From the NCBI GenBank assembly GCA_027482245.1, contig JAIXWG010000068.1:1-58499 (forward strand): a stretch of 58,499 bases of DNA, in the 5' to 3' direction. The position numbers were made by a program, and so were the translations under genes. Every line of letters begins with the position of its first letter. The first letter of the stretch is position 1. Below the pieces are notes generated by a model. It searched no databases. It was not told the origin of the DNA and saw only the letters and a list, made by a program, of their open reading frames with translations. The stretch is from Acetobacteraceae bacterium (GTDB lineage: Bacteria > Pseudomonadota > Alphaproteobacteria > Acetobacterales > Acetobacteraceae). Below, piece after piece: positions 34,420 to 43,116 of the stretch.

Positions 34420-35367
34420 ATGCAGGAAGACCCCGTCGCCGCCATCCGCCGCTTCAGCCGCTTCTACACGCGGCGGATCGGCCTGCTGCATGAACGCTAC
34501 CTCGGCACGTCGCTGACGCTGCCGGAGGGGCGGCTGGTCTGGGAACTGGCGGATCGCGGCACGGCCGCGCCGGGGCGGCTCGCGGCCGAACTCGGGCTCG
34601 ATGCCGGTTATCTCAGCCGCCTCGTGAAGGGGCTGGAGGAACGCGGCCTGGTCGCGCGCCGCCCCGACCCTGGCGATGCGCGGTCCAGCCTCTTGTCCCT
34701 CACCCCCGCCGGCCAGGCCGCCTTCGGCGCCATCGACAGCCAGTCGCGGGCGGAGGTGGCGGGCCTCGTCGCCCCCCTGCCGGCGGTGGACCAGGCGAGC
34801 CTCGTGGCCTCACTCGGCACCGCGGAACGGCTGCTCGGCGCGGCCCCCTCCCCCGTGACGCTGCGGCCGCCGCGGCCGGGCGACATCGGCCATGTCGTCA
34901 GCCGCCACGGCGCGCTCTACGCCGCCGAATATGGCTGGGACAGCGGGTTCGAGGCGCTGGTGGCGGAGATCGCCGCCGACTTCCTCCGGGACTTCGATCC
35001 GGCGCGGGAAGCCTGCTGGATCGCCGACCAGGCCGGCGCCATCGTCGGCTCCGCCTTCCTTGTGAAGCAGTCGGACGACACGGCCAAGATCCGGCTGGTC
35101 TATGTGGAGCCCTCCGCCCGCGGCGCGGGCATCGGCGCGGCGCTCGTCGCGGCGTGCATCGACTTCGCCCGCGCCCATGGCTATCGCCGCGTCACGCTCT
35201 GGACCCATGCCAACCTGCTGGCCGCGCGGCGTATCTATGCCCGGGCGGGCTTCCGGCTGGTGGAGGCGAGTCCGCACCGCGCCTTCGGCCACGACCTGGT
35301 GGCAGAGGTCTGGGACCTGCCGCTGGACGCCACGCCGGCAATGGCCGCTCAACCCATCGCGGGTTAG
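34420..35367 (+). CDS. MarR-type regulator fused to a GNAT acetyltransferase
   Basis: In this 315-residue protein, residues 1-150 are a MarR winged helix (FSRFYTRRIGLLHERYLG, LAAELGLDAGYLSRLVKGLEERGLVARRPDPGDAR). Residues 155-300 are a GNAT domain with the acetyl-CoA loop VEPSARGAGIGAALVAACI and the LWTHANLLAARRIYARAGF helix typical of N-acetyltransferases. Such fusions are common in alphaproteobacteria; their ligands and acceptors are mostly unknown. The palindrome just upstream suggests it represses itself. It starts 37 bp after ugpC but has its own probable promoter region. Confidence 0.88.
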   Translation: MQEDPVAAIRRFSRFYTRRIGLLHERYLGTSLTLPEGRLVWELADRGTAAPGRLAAELGLDAGYLSRLVKGLEERGLVARRPDPGDARSSLLSLTPAGQAAFGAIDSQSRAEVAGLVAPLPAVDQASLVASLGTAERLLGAAPSPVTLRPPRPGDIGHVVSRHGALYAAEYGWDSGFEALVAEIAADFLRDFDPAREACWIADQAGAIVGSAFLVKQSDDTAKIRLVYVEPSARGAGIGAALVAACIDFARAHGYRRVTLWTHANLLAARRIYARAGFRLVEASPHRAFGHDLVAEVWDLPLDATPAMAAQPIAG

Positions 35368-35377
35368 GCTCGCCCCG

Positions 35378-37555
35378 ATGGACACCTCGAAGCCCCGGCC
35401 GGAAGCGCTGCGCGCCGAAGCGGATGCGATGCGCGACCAGCGCCGCTGGGCGGAGGCGGAGATCGCCTATCGCGCCTACCTCGCCGAACGGCCAAGGCAC
35501 TGGGAGATCATCGTCCAGCTCGCCCATTGCGTGAAGGAACGCGGCGACCTGGAGGGCGCGCTGGCGCTGTACCGGGAGGCGGAGGCGCTGGAGCCGCGGG
35601 ACTTCGACCCGCCGCTCCAGATCAGCCACGCGCTGCGGATGCTGGGACGGGGGGCGGAGGCCGCGGCGGCGATCGCGCGCGCGCTGGCGATCGCGCCCTA
35701 CAACGCCTTCCTCCGCCGCGCCGATGCCCTGCTGCGCCACCGGCGCCTGGTGCCGGATGACGGCGCGGTCCAGCCCGCGCCGCCGCGCCCCGGCGGCGTG
35801 CCGACGCAACTCGCCTTCGATGTCAGCGACCTGCTGGCCTATCTTCGGGAGGCCCGGACGCCGACCGGCATCCAGCGCGTGCAGATGGGCATGCTGGGCG
35901 CCATGCTGGCCGCCCGCCGCGCCCCCGGCCTGCCGCCTTTGCTGCTGATGGCCTTCGAGCCCTCCACCTGGCGCTGGTGGCATGTGGATGAGCGTGCGTT
36001 CCGGGAGGTGCTGGGCCTGGCGCGGCTCGGCGCACGGGCGGACGACCCCGCCTGGCGCGCGGCGACGGCGGTGCTCTGCCATGCCGATGGGCGGCCCGAT
36101 GCGGCCCTGAAGCCAGGGGCGACGCTGGCGACGCTCGGCAATGCCTGGGGCGTGGAGGACTACTTCCGCGGCCTGCGCGCCCTGCGCGCGCGCGTGCCCT
36201 TCCGCTACGTCGCCTTCGTGCATGACTGCGTGCCGCTGGTGATGCCGGAGCATTGCCTGGACCTGACCGTGCGGCTCTACGCGCGCTGGTTCGCCGCCCT
36301 CGCCCTGCACGCGGATGCGCTGCTGGCGAATTCGGAGAGCACGCTGCGGGATGTGCGGCAATTCGCGGCACCGCTCGGCCCGGAACGCCCCGCCACGGTG
36401 GTGCGCCTGGCGGCGGAAGGGCTGGGCCCGCCGGCGGAGGCCGAGGCCGCGCGCGTGGCCGCCGCCGCCCTGCCCGCGCCGCTGCCCGGCGAGCGCTTCG
36501 TGCTGTTCGTCGCCACCCTCGAATCCCGCAAGAACCACCTGCTGGTCTTCCAGGCCTGGCTCGCGCTGATCCGCCAGCTCGGCGCGGCGGCGGTGCCGCG
36601 GCTGGTCTGCGTCGGCAAGCCCGGCTGGCATGCGGAGGCGGCGCTGGGCCTGCGGGAACGGTCGCCGGCGCTGCGGCGCCAGGTCTCCGTGCTGCATGAC
36701 GTGTCGGACCTGGCGCTGGCCGGGCTCTACGCGCGCTGCGACTTTACCATCTACAACTCCTTCCATGAGGGCTGGGGCCTGCCGGTGAGCGAGAGCCTGG
36801 CGGCGGGCAAGCTCGCGGTGGTGCCGGCGCAGTCGGGCCTGCTCGAATCAGGCGCCCCGGGCGCCGTCTTCTTCCCGCCGCAGGACGAGCCCGCCCTGGT
36901 GGAGACGCTGGCGCGCCTCATCACCGATGCCGGCCACCGCGCGGCGCTGGAGGCGAGGATCGACCGGAAGGCGGCCGGGCGGCGCTGGGACCAGGCGGCG
37001 GCGGAGGCGATGGACGCCCTGATGCAGCCGGGGCGGGAGGAGCCCGAGCCCGCCCTGCCGCTCGGCCAGCGCCTGGCACTCGGCACCGGGGGGCCGCCGG
37101 CGGCGACGCTCGCCGCCGCCTGGGCGGAGCGCCTGCGCCAGGGCCTCGGCTGGTGGTGGCAGGAGGCCTGGGGCTGCTGGACCCGCGACGGCGTCGCGAC
37201 CCTGGCCCTGCCCGCCGATGTCCCCGCAGGCACCGCCATGCGCGTGGTGCTGGAACTGCGCGGCCCGCCCGGCGGCCATGCCCTCCGCCTCCGCCTCCGT
37301 GGCGCGGGCGGCGAGGGCTGGCGGCGCCTGGCGATCGGCCCCGACCAGCGCATCGCCTGCGTCCTCCAGGGCCGCGCCGGGCCGGGCGGCCTGGTGGTGG
37401 AGATCGATGCCGGCGATGGCGTGAAGCTCGGCGACCGCGGCAACCGCATGGTGGGCGTCGGCGTGGTGGCGCTGATGGCGTGCCGGGAGGATGACCTGGC
37501 CTCTCGCCTCGCCGCGCTGGAACGGGCCGAGGGCGTGCTGGAGGGTATGGGCTAA
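35378..37555 (+). CDS. TPR-containing glycosyltransferase (GT4 type)
   Basis: This 725-residue protein opens with TPR-like helices in residues 1-115 (RRWAEAEIAYRAYLAERPRHW, GDLEGALALYREAEALEPRD). Next comes a segment starting AFDVSDLLAYLREARTPTGIQRVQ, seen in a family of bacterial glycosyltransferases. The GT4 donor half (about 365-560) has FVLFVATLESRKNHLLVFQAW, YARCDFTIYNSFHEGWGLPVSESLAAGKLAVV. The last 90 residues form an unassigned beta-rich domain. It probably acts on a surface glycan, although it lies 7 kb from the main glycan block and only 10 bp after the MarR-GNAT gene. ATG at 35378 is the only start that fits the TPR region. Confidence 0.82.
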   Translation: MDTSKPRPEALRAEADAMRDQRRWAEAEIAYRAYLAERPRHWEIIVQLAHCVKERGDLEGALALYREAEALEPRDFDPPLQISHALRMLGRGAEAAAAIARALAIAPYNAFLRRADALLRHRRLVPDDGAVQPAPPRPGGVPTQLAFDVSDLLAYLREARTPTGIQRVQMGMLGAMLAARRAPGLPPLLLMAFEPSTWRWWHVDERAFREVLGLARLGARADDPAWRAATAVLCHADGRPDAALKPGATLATLGNAWGVEDYFRGLRALRARVPFRYVAFVHDCVPLVMPEHCLDLTVRLYARWFAALALHADALLANSESTLRDVRQFAAPLGPERPATVVRLAAEGLGPPAEAEAARVAAAALPAPLPGERFVLFVATLESRKNHLLVFQAWLALIRQLGAAAVPRLVCVGKPGWHAEAALGLRERSPALRRQVSVLHDVSDLALAGLYARCDFTIYNSFHEGWGLPVSESLAAGKLAVVPAQSGLLESGAPGAVFFPPQDEPALVETLARLITDAGHRAALEARIDRKAAGRRWDQAAAEAMDALMQPGREEPEPALPLGQRLALGTGGPPAATLAAAWAERLRQGLGWWWQEAWGCWTRDGVATLALPADVPAGTAMRVVLELRGPPGGHALRLRLRGAGGEGWRRLAIGPDQRIACVLQGRAGPGGLVVEIDAGDGVKLGDRGNRMVGVGVVALMACREDDLASRLAALERAEGVLEGMG

Positions 37556-37823
37556 ACCATTGGCCAGCATGTCGTGATGCAGGAAAGTCACGGCCGGATT
37601 GACGTGAGCGTAACGTTCGTCCGTTTTGCCCTGCATACGATGTCACATCGTGACGCGTGCCGTAAGTTTCTATCCGACTCGGCGGGATTCGCGCATCGCG
37701 TGAGATGCAGGGACCGCTTGGTCACGGACTCGGGGGCTTCCCCCATCAAGAGGCGGCGGTCCCATCAAGCGCGAAAGGCATCCCGCAGCGGCAGGATCAG
37801 GGGGTCGCGGCGCCCTGGCTGGC
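37556..37823. promoter_or_regulatory. Intergenic region before the sensor kinase, with overlapping palindromes
   Basis: ACGATGT-C-ACATCGT (37637-37651) is a perfect 7-bp inverted repeat with a single central base. GTCAC-ATC-GTGAC (37642-37654) is a second perfect inverted repeat overlapping it. They look like an operator for a dimeric regulator. No gene is convincing here. Confidence 0.4.
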
Positions 37824-39821
37824 GTGGCCGTGGCCGGCCTCGCCCTGGCGGCGGCATGGATGCAGGCGGATGGCCAGGCGGCGCAGCGCCAGGCCGGCGC
37901 GGTCACCACCGCGGAACGCGCCGCGCGCGGGGCCCATACCCTCGTCGCCCAGCCCCTCCATGGGCTGGCGGATGCGCTGGCCGCGGCGGAGCAGCGGCAC
38001 CAGGCCCAGGCCCGGGGTGACCGCGCCGGCCAGGCGGTGGCGGAGCGCCAGCTGGCCGAGAGCATCCGGCGCGACGCGCTACAATTCGCCGCCGTTACCG
38101 ACGCGCAGGGCCGCATCCTCTGGGCCACGCATCCGCCGCTGATCGGCACCTCCCTCTCGGACCGGGAGAGCTTCGGCCTGCACCGCGCCGGACGGGCGGA
38201 GGTGCTGATGGCCCCGGCCCTGCTCGACCTGCCCGGCGGGCCGCGCAGCCTGCTGGCGACGCGGCCGCTGGCCGATCCGCGCGGCTTCGCCGGCATCGCG
38301 GTCGCGGCGCTCGATCCGCGCCGGCTGGACCGGGCGCTGGGCGATGCCGCGGTGCTGCCGGGGCTGCGGCTCGGCTTGTTGCGGGCGGATGGGCTGCCGC
38401 TGGCCACCGGTGGCGCCCCCCTGCCCGTCCCGGCCTGGCCGCTGCCCGCACCCGGCGGCGCGCCGGCCTGGCGCCCGGGATCGGACGGGCTGCCGCCCCT
38501 CGCCCTGGCTGGCCGGCCCGCTGGCGGCGACCTGATGCTGGTGGCGGCGCTGGAGCCCCCTCCGGCGGAGAACCCCTGGCTCGGCTGGCTGCTCGCCACC
38601 GTCGTCGGGGCCGGCGCGATCGGGCTGCCGCTGCTGCGCGGGCAGCACCCCGCCGCCGCCACGCCGGACCGGCTGGACGACACCCTGCCCGCCATCGCCT
38701 ATCGCGCCGTGGTCGAGACCGGCGGCGCCATGCGGCTGACCGAGGTCGGGCCGGGGGTGGAGCGGCTGACGGGCTGGTCGCCGGAAGCCGCGCTGCGCCC
38801 GGGCTGGCGGCAGCGCGGCATCGATGCGCAGACGCTGCCGCTGGGGCCGGACCTGCCCGACCGGCTGCGCCGCGACACCCAGGCCAGCACCGAATACCGC
38901 TTCCGGCGCGCCGATGGCGCGTGGATGTGGCTGCGGGAGACCGCGCGCGTCACCGCCCGCGGCGCCGCGGGGACCGAGGTCGCCGGCGTGCTGGAGGACA
39001 TCACGGCGGAGCGCGAACTCGCGCTGCAGGCCGCGACCGCCGCCAAGTTCGCCACCCTCGGCGAGATGGCGGCCGGGCTCGCCCATGAACTCAACCAGCC
39101 CATCGCCATCATGTCCCTCGCCGCCGAGAATGCGGCGGAGGCGCTGGAGGCGGGCGAGGACGGGGTGGAGGAGGCGCTGACCCGCCTGCGACGCATCATG
39201 GCCCAGGCCGACCGCGCCAAGGCCATCGTCACCCAGCTTCGCGCCTTCTCCCGCGTCGATGTCTCGGCGCTGGAGCCGATCGACCTCGGCGCCGCCGTGC
39301 ACGGGATGATGGTGCTGGCGGGCCAGGCGCTGCGGGATGCCGGCGTGCAGGTGCAGCTGCGCCTGCCGGACGTGCTGCCGCCGGTGGTGGGGCAGACGAT
39401 CCTGGTGGAGCAGGTGCTGCTGAACCTGGTGCTGAACGCCCGCGACGCGCTGCTGGAACGGCCGGCGGAGCGTCGCCGCCTGCGGATCGAGGCGGAGATC
39501 GGCCCGCTGGTGGATGAGGTGACGCTGCGCGTGCAGGACAGCGGCCCCGGCCTGGCGCCGGAGGTGCAGGAGAAGCTGTTCGAGCCCTTCTACACCACCA
39601 AGCCGCCGGGCCTCGGCACCGGGCTCGGCCTGTCCATCTCCCGCACCATCATGCAAGGCATCGGCGGGCGGATCACGGCGGAGAACCGGGGACAGGGCAG
39701 CGAATCGGGGGCGGAGTTCACGCTGGTGTTCCGACGCGCCCCGCTGGCGGCGGAGGAGGAAGGCCCCCGCCCCGCCCCGCGCGCCCCGGCGCCCGCGCCA
39801 CGCTGGCCGGCGGCCACCTAA
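37824..39821 (+). CDS. Membrane sensor histidine kinase with PAS domain
   Basis: This protein has at least 665 residues. A short N-terminal hydrophobic segment and a second helix (about 252-270, WLGWLLATVVGAGAIGLPLL) flank an extracytoplasmic Cache-like sensor (ALQFAAVTDAQGRILWATHP, LIGTSLSDRESF). A PAS domain (about 290-395), a HisKA domain with His421 in LAHELNQPIAIM and an ATPase domain (NLVLNARDALLE, DSGPGLAPEVQEKLFEPFYTTK, GTGLGLSISRTIM) follow. The protein should autophosphorylate and signal to a regulator not adjacent here. GTG at 37824 is the first standard start, but the same frame upstream continues the hydrophobic helix (GALAG) with no ATG, GTG or TTG, so the true start is doubtful. 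Confidence 0.85.
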   Translation: MAVAGLALAAAWMQADGQAAQRQAGAVTTAERAARGAHTLVAQPLHGLADALAAAEQRHQAQARGDRAGQAVAERQLAESIRRDALQFAAVTDAQGRILWATHPPLIGTSLSDRESFGLHRAGRAEVLMAPALLDLPGGPRSLLATRPLADPRGFAGIAVAALDPRRLDRALGDAAVLPGLRLGLLRADGLPLATGGAPLPVPAWPLPAPGGAPAWRPGSDGLPPLALAGRPAGGDLMLVAALEPPPAENPWLGWLLATVVGAGAIGLPLLRGQHPAAATPDRLDDTLPAIAYRAVVETGGAMRLTEVGPGVERLTGWSPEAALRPGWRQRGIDAQTLPLGPDLPDRLRRDTQASTEYRFRRADGAWMWLRETARVTARGAAGTEVAGVLEDITAERELALQAATAAKFATLGEMAAGLAHELNQPIAIMSLAAENAAEALEAGEDGVEEALTRLRRIMAQADRAKAIVTQLRAFSRVDVSALEPIDLGAAVHGMMVLAGQALRDAGVQVQLRLPDVLPPVVGQTILVEQVLLNLVLNARDALLERPAERRRLRIEAEIGPLVDEVTLRVQDSGPGLAPEVQEKLFEPFYTTKPPGLGTGLGLSISRTIMQGIGGRITAENRGQGSESGAEFTLVFRRAPLAAEEEGPRPAPRAPAPAPRWPAAT

Positions 39822-39825
39822 AGCG

Positions 39826-39856
39826 CCTTTACCACCTTTAGCACTTTTAGCACCGA
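39826..39856. repeat. Three 9-nt tandem units and one copy of a dispersed 16-mer
   Basis: CCTTTACCA, CCTTTAGCA and CTTTTAGCA follow each other at 39826-39852, directly after the kinase stop. Within them GCACTTTTAGCACCGA (39841-39856) is repeated exactly at 57811-57826, 18 kb away. Confidence 0.55.
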
Positions 39857-40028
39857 TTCCGGGGTGTTCCGGGGCCCCCATCGCGGGCAGCGGGCGCGGA
39901 TTGCCCCTTGATGACCCGAACATACCAGGAACAATCCGTCGGCCGCAAGCGCAACACGGCGCCGGAATCGCTTCCGAAACTTGATCCGCCGCAAGGCGCC
40001 GAAGCTTCCAGACGGGGAAGGATGGGGC

Positions 40029-41390
40029 ATGGACGCCCTCCCCCCCTCCCGCCTCCACCCCTCCCGCGCCGTCCTGGCCCGCTACGCGCGCCAGAACCTG
40101 CCGCGCTACACCTCCTACCCCACCGCCCCGCATTTCCAGGCGCTGGAGGAGGCGACCTACCGTGAATGGCTGGGCGCGGTGGCGCCGGGGGACCGGCTGT
40201 CCCTTTATCTCCACATCCCGTTCTGCAAGTCGCTCTGCTGGTATTGCGGCTGCCATACCAGCGTGACGCGCAGCATCGCGCGCACCAGCCGCTACGCGCA
40301 GGCGCTGGTGGCGGAGGCGACGCTGCTGGCGGCCGCCCTGCCCGTGGCGGCGCCGGTCGAATCACTCCACCTCGGCGGCGGCACGCCCTCCGCCCTCGGC
40401 GCGGAGGCGCTGGAGGGCGTGATGGAGGGGCTGCGCCGGCGCTTCGCCTTTGCGGCCGATGCCGAATTGTCCGTCGAGCTGGACCCGCGGCTGCTGGATG
40501 ACGGCATCGTCGGCGTGCTGGCGCGGCAGGGCTTCACGCGCGCCAGCCTCGGCGTGCAGGACATGGCGGCGGAGGTGCAGACGCTGATCGGCCGCATCCA
40601 GCCGCCGGCGCTGGTGGAAGGCGCGGTGGCGAAGCTGCGCGCGGGCGGCATCAAGGGCATCAATTTCGACCTGATGTACGGCCTGCCCGGCCAGACCGCC
40701 GCGCATGTCGAGGCCAGCGCCCGCTTCGCGGCGGAAGCCGGGGCGGACCGCGTGGCGGTCTTCGGCTACGCCCATGTGCCCTGGATGAAGCCGCACCAGA
40801 AGGCGATCCCGGAGGCCCTGCTGCCCGACGCCATGGCCCGCATGGACCAGGCGGAGGCCGCGGAACGCGCGCTGCTGGCGGCGGGCTATGTGGCGATCGG
40901 CCTCGACCATTTCGCGCGGCCGGAAGACCCGATGGCCGTCGCCGCAGAAGCCGGCGCGCTGCGCCGCAACTTCCAGGGCTACACCACGGATCGCGCGCCG
41001 GTGCTGCTCGGCCTCGGCGCTTCCGCCATCGGGTCGCTGCCGCAGGGCTATGCGCAGAACCTGCCGGATGAGCGGGGCTGGCTGGCGGCGGTGGAGGAAG
41101 GCCGCCTGCCCATCGGGCGCGGCCTGGCGCTGAGCCGGGATGACCGGCTGCGCCGCGGCATCATCGAGGCGGTGATGTGCGACCTCTCCCTCGACCTCCG
41201 CCGCGTGCCGCTGAAGGTGTGGCGGGATGCGGAGGCGCGGATGGAGCCGCTGGTCTCGGACGGGCTGGCGGCGGTGGAGGAAGGGCGGCTGGTGGCGACG
41301 GAAGCGGGCCGCCGCTTCGTGCGCCACATCGCGGCGGCCTTCGACGCCTATCTCGGCGGCGGCCCGGCGCGGCACAGCGCCGCGGTCTGA
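40029..41390 (+). CDS. hemN: Oxygen-independent coproporphyrinogen III oxidase
   Basis: This 453-residue radical-SAM enzyme decarboxylates coproporphyrinogen III to protoporphyrinogen IX in haem synthesis without oxygen. The N-terminal RYTSYPTAPHF is diagnostic of true HemN. The 4Fe-4S cysteines are in HIPFCKSLCWYCGC (Cys66, Cys70, Cys73). LHLGGGTPS, VELDPRLLDDG and GINFDLMYGLPGQT follow. ATG at 40029 has GGAAGGA upstream; a TTG at 39981 is less likely. The preceding 200 bp hold the 9-nt tandem units and a weak FNR-like half-site only. Confidence 0.95.
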   Translation: MDALPPSRLHPSRAVLARYARQNLPRYTSYPTAPHFQALEEATYREWLGAVAPGDRLSLYLHIPFCKSLCWYCGCHTSVTRSIARTSRYAQALVAEATLLAAALPVAAPVESLHLGGGTPSALGAEALEGVMEGLRRRFAFAADAELSVELDPRLLDDGIVGVLARQGFTRASLGVQDMAAEVQTLIGRIQPPALVEGAVAKLRAGGIKGINFDLMYGLPGQTAAHVEASARFAAEAGADRVAVFGYAHVPWMKPHQKAIPEALLPDAMARMDQAEAAERALLAAGYVAIGLDHFARPEDPMAVAAEAGALRRNFQGYTTDRAPVLLGLGASAIGSLPQGYAQNLPDERGWLAAVEEGRLPIGRGLALSRDDRLRRGIIEAVMCDLSLDLRRVPLKVWRDAEARMEPLVSDGLAAVEEGRLVATEAGRRFVRHIAAAFDAYLGGGPARHSAAV

Positions 41391-41400
41391 GCCGCGCGGG

Positions 41401-42159
41401 TCAACCGGGCCCGCGCAGCGTGCTGGACGGCAGCCCGACCACGCGCCAGCCGAGGCTCGGTGCCTCCGCCGACTGGATCACCAGGGAGAGTGGCGGGCGG
41501 GGGCTGGCCGTCATCCACTGGCCCTGGGGGCCGAACAGTGTGTTCCCCTCATGCGACAGCAGCGCCACCTGGGAGCCGGGCGGGATGGGCGCATTGGCGA
41601 TGATCGCGATCACCCACCGCCAATCGACATGCGATCCCAGCACGCCCACCACCTGCCCCGCGGCATTGCGCACGGGGGTGGTGAAGTCGATCAGCCGCAG
41701 CGGTTCATCGCGCGGATCGCGCCGCAAGGCCGTGACGAGCAGCTGCGCGCCATGCACGTCGCCGGCGAAGTTGCGCTGCCGGCCGGCCTGGAACCAGGGA
41801 CGCTCCGACACATCGGTACCTTCCAGCACGCCGCCGGAGGCCGCGATGACCTTGCCGTCGCGGGCATTGGCGACGCCGATCCAGATCGTGTGCGGCGCCG
41901 CCTGCTGCGTGCTGTTGATCATGCGGCGCAGCTCCGCCACGGGCTGCGTCGCCTGGCCACGCTCGACCTCCACCGCCAGGGCGCGCAGCCGCGTCCATTG
42001 CCGGTCCAGCTCTCGCGCCAGGGCGGAGGCGGTGAGCCGCGCCGCGACCTGGAGGGAATCGCCTTCCGCAGCCAGGGCGTCGCGTGTGGTGATCAGGGAG
42101 AGGGAGGCCGCACCGGCCAGGCGCCCCGCCGTCCTGCGCGACAGCCGAAACGCCTTCAT
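41401..42159 (-). CDS. Orphan extracytoplasmic Cache-domain protein
   Basis: This protein of about 252 residues has a signal peptide (MKAFRLSRRTAGRLAGAASLSL... cleaved near DALAAEG) and otherwise consists of one dCache-like sensor: VARLTASALARELDRQWTRL helix, HTIWIGVANARDGKVIAASGG, DVSERPWFQAGRQ and TTPVRNAAGQVVGVLGSHVDW. There is no transducer, kinase or GGDEF part. It may be a soluble ligand-binding partner of a membrane sensor; the adjacent orphan receiver gene (42262-42624) supports a signalling role. An ATG at 42186 is a possible alternative start. Confidence 0.7.
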   Translation of the reverse strand: MKAFRLSRRTAGRLAGAASLSLITTRDALAAEGDSLQVAARLTASALARELDRQWTRLRALAVEVERGQATQPVAELRRMINSTQQAAPHTIWIGVANARDGKVIAASGGVLEGTDVSERPWFQAGRQRNFAGDVHGAQLLVTALRRDPRDEPLRLIDFTTPVRNAAGQVVGVLGSHVDWRWVIAIIANAPIPPGSQVALLSHEGNTLFGPQGQWMTASPRPPLSLVIQSAEAPSLGWRVVGLPSSTLRGPG

Positions 42160-42261
42160 GTGCGGAACCTGCGCGATGGATGTCATCACGCCGAGGTTAG
42201 TCGAGGGAGCTGGAACCTGCCAACGATCGGAACGATGCGGAATGGTGCCAGCGCGCATCCA

Positions 42262-42624
42262 TCACGCAGGTGTGCAGATGCGGCCCAGCATGGCGGTCAG
42301 TTCGCTCGGGTCGTAGGGCTTGGCCAGCACCATCGCCTGCTGGTGCCCCGCCGGCAAGCCGGAGGCGCCGTAGCCCGTGGCGATGACATAGGGGATGCCG
42401 CGCGACGCCAGGGCATCGGCCACGGGGGTCGAGGTCTCCCCGGCCAAGTTGAGGTCGAGCACCACGGCATCGGGGCGTTCGGTGGCGAGGAAGTTCATCG
42501 CCTCCTCCACCGTCGCGGCGGGACCGATGACGGAGAAGCCGGCGTCGAGGAGCGCATCCTCGACCAGCATGGCGACCAGCGCCTCATCCTCCACCACGAG
42601 CACCCTTCGTCCATCCGCTGGCAT
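42262..42624 (-). CDS. Stand-alone receiver-domain response regulator
   Basis: This 120-residue CheY-like single receiver has acidic pocket VVEDEALVA, phospho-acceptor Asp in AVVLDLNLAGE and conserved Lys in LAKPYDPSEL. It resembles the free receivers that work with HWE-type kinases in alphaproteobacteria. It has no output domain, so it probably acts by protein contact or in a phosphorelay. ATG at 42624 has GGAGGGG six bases upstream. A near-consensus EcfG-type promoter lies just upstream, which would place it in the general stress regulon. Confidence 0.88.
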   Translation of the reverse strand: MPADGRRVLVVEDEALVAMLVEDALLDAGFSVIGPAATVEEAMNFLATERPDAVVLDLNLAGETSTPVADALASRGIPYVIATGYGASGLPAGHQQAMVLAKPYDPSELTAMLGRICTPA

Positions 42625-42657
42625 GCTCCGCCCCTCCATCCCACCAATGATCCTGAC

Positions 42658-42683
42658 AACGCATCGCCGCGGTGGCCGGTTCA
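42658..42683 (-). promoter_or_regulatory. Possible EcfG-type promoter of the stand-alone receiver gene
   Basis: On the minus strand TGAAC (42679-42683) is followed after 17 nt by CGTT (42658-42661). This is one mismatch from GGAAC-N17-CGTT, with the -10 33 nt before the start codon. Confidence 0.4.
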
Positions 42684-42739
42684 CCATGCACGCGAAGTCC
42701 CCCCCGACGCCAGCACCGAGGCCGTCATCAACCCGCTCA

Positions 42740-43108
42740 CTATTTCGCGTGTTTCGCGTACCGATCATGGGAGGCTTGCCAGGGAGCGCCGGCATCTGCC
42801 AGCGCCTGCCGGGCGATCCAGGCCAGGGCGGCGGTGCGGCCGCGCGGGCCGAGCACCAGGACGGGAAGCAGGCGATAGGCCGCACCCTCATAGACACGCA
42901 GGCGGCGAAGCGGCGCGCCCGCGAGGGTGAGAAGAAGGCCGCGCACGGCCTGGCGCCGCGCGCGCACCAGCGTCGGATAGGGCTGGCCGCGCAGCGCGAC
43001 GCGCATCCAGCCCGGCAGCCTGGCCGCCACGCCGCGCAACCCCCGCCGCCCCGAACGGGCGGCGAGGACGCTCGGGTCGAGCAGCGTGCCGTAGAGGAAG
43101 ACCCGCAA
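42740..43108 (-). CDS. Gamma-glutamylcyclotransferase-like (AIG2/GGCT fold) protein
   Basis: This protein of about 122 residues begins RVFLYGTLLDPSVL, the substrate-loop YGTL motif of the GGCT family, and carries the probable catalytic Glu in RLRVYEGAAYRLLPV. Family members release 5-oxoproline from gamma-glutamyl compounds, but many are uncharacterised. The start is inferred as TTG 43108, which follows the pgm stop by eight bases and has GAGG six bases upstream. It is therefore in an operon with phosphomannomutase. The reason for the pairing is unknown. Confidence 0.75.
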   Translation of the reverse strand: MRVFLYGTLLDPSVLAARSGRRGLRGVAARLPGWMRVALRGQPYPTLVRARRQAVRGLLLTLAGAPLRRLRVYEGAAYRLLPVLVLGPRGRTAALAWIARQALADAGAPWQASHDRYAKHAK

Positions 43109-43116
43109 GGGTGTCC

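Noticed and set aside
37574..38020. 148-codon plus-strand frame overlapping the kinase start
   Set aside because: It runs out of frame into the kinase gene and becomes Arg/Pro/Gly-rich. It does not supply a start for the kinase unless a frameshift exists.
39981..39994. FNR/Anr box before hemN
   Set aside because: TTGATCCGCCGCAA matches TTGAT-N4-ATCAA at 8 of 10 positions only, which is within chance for a single site, although hemN would be a logical target.
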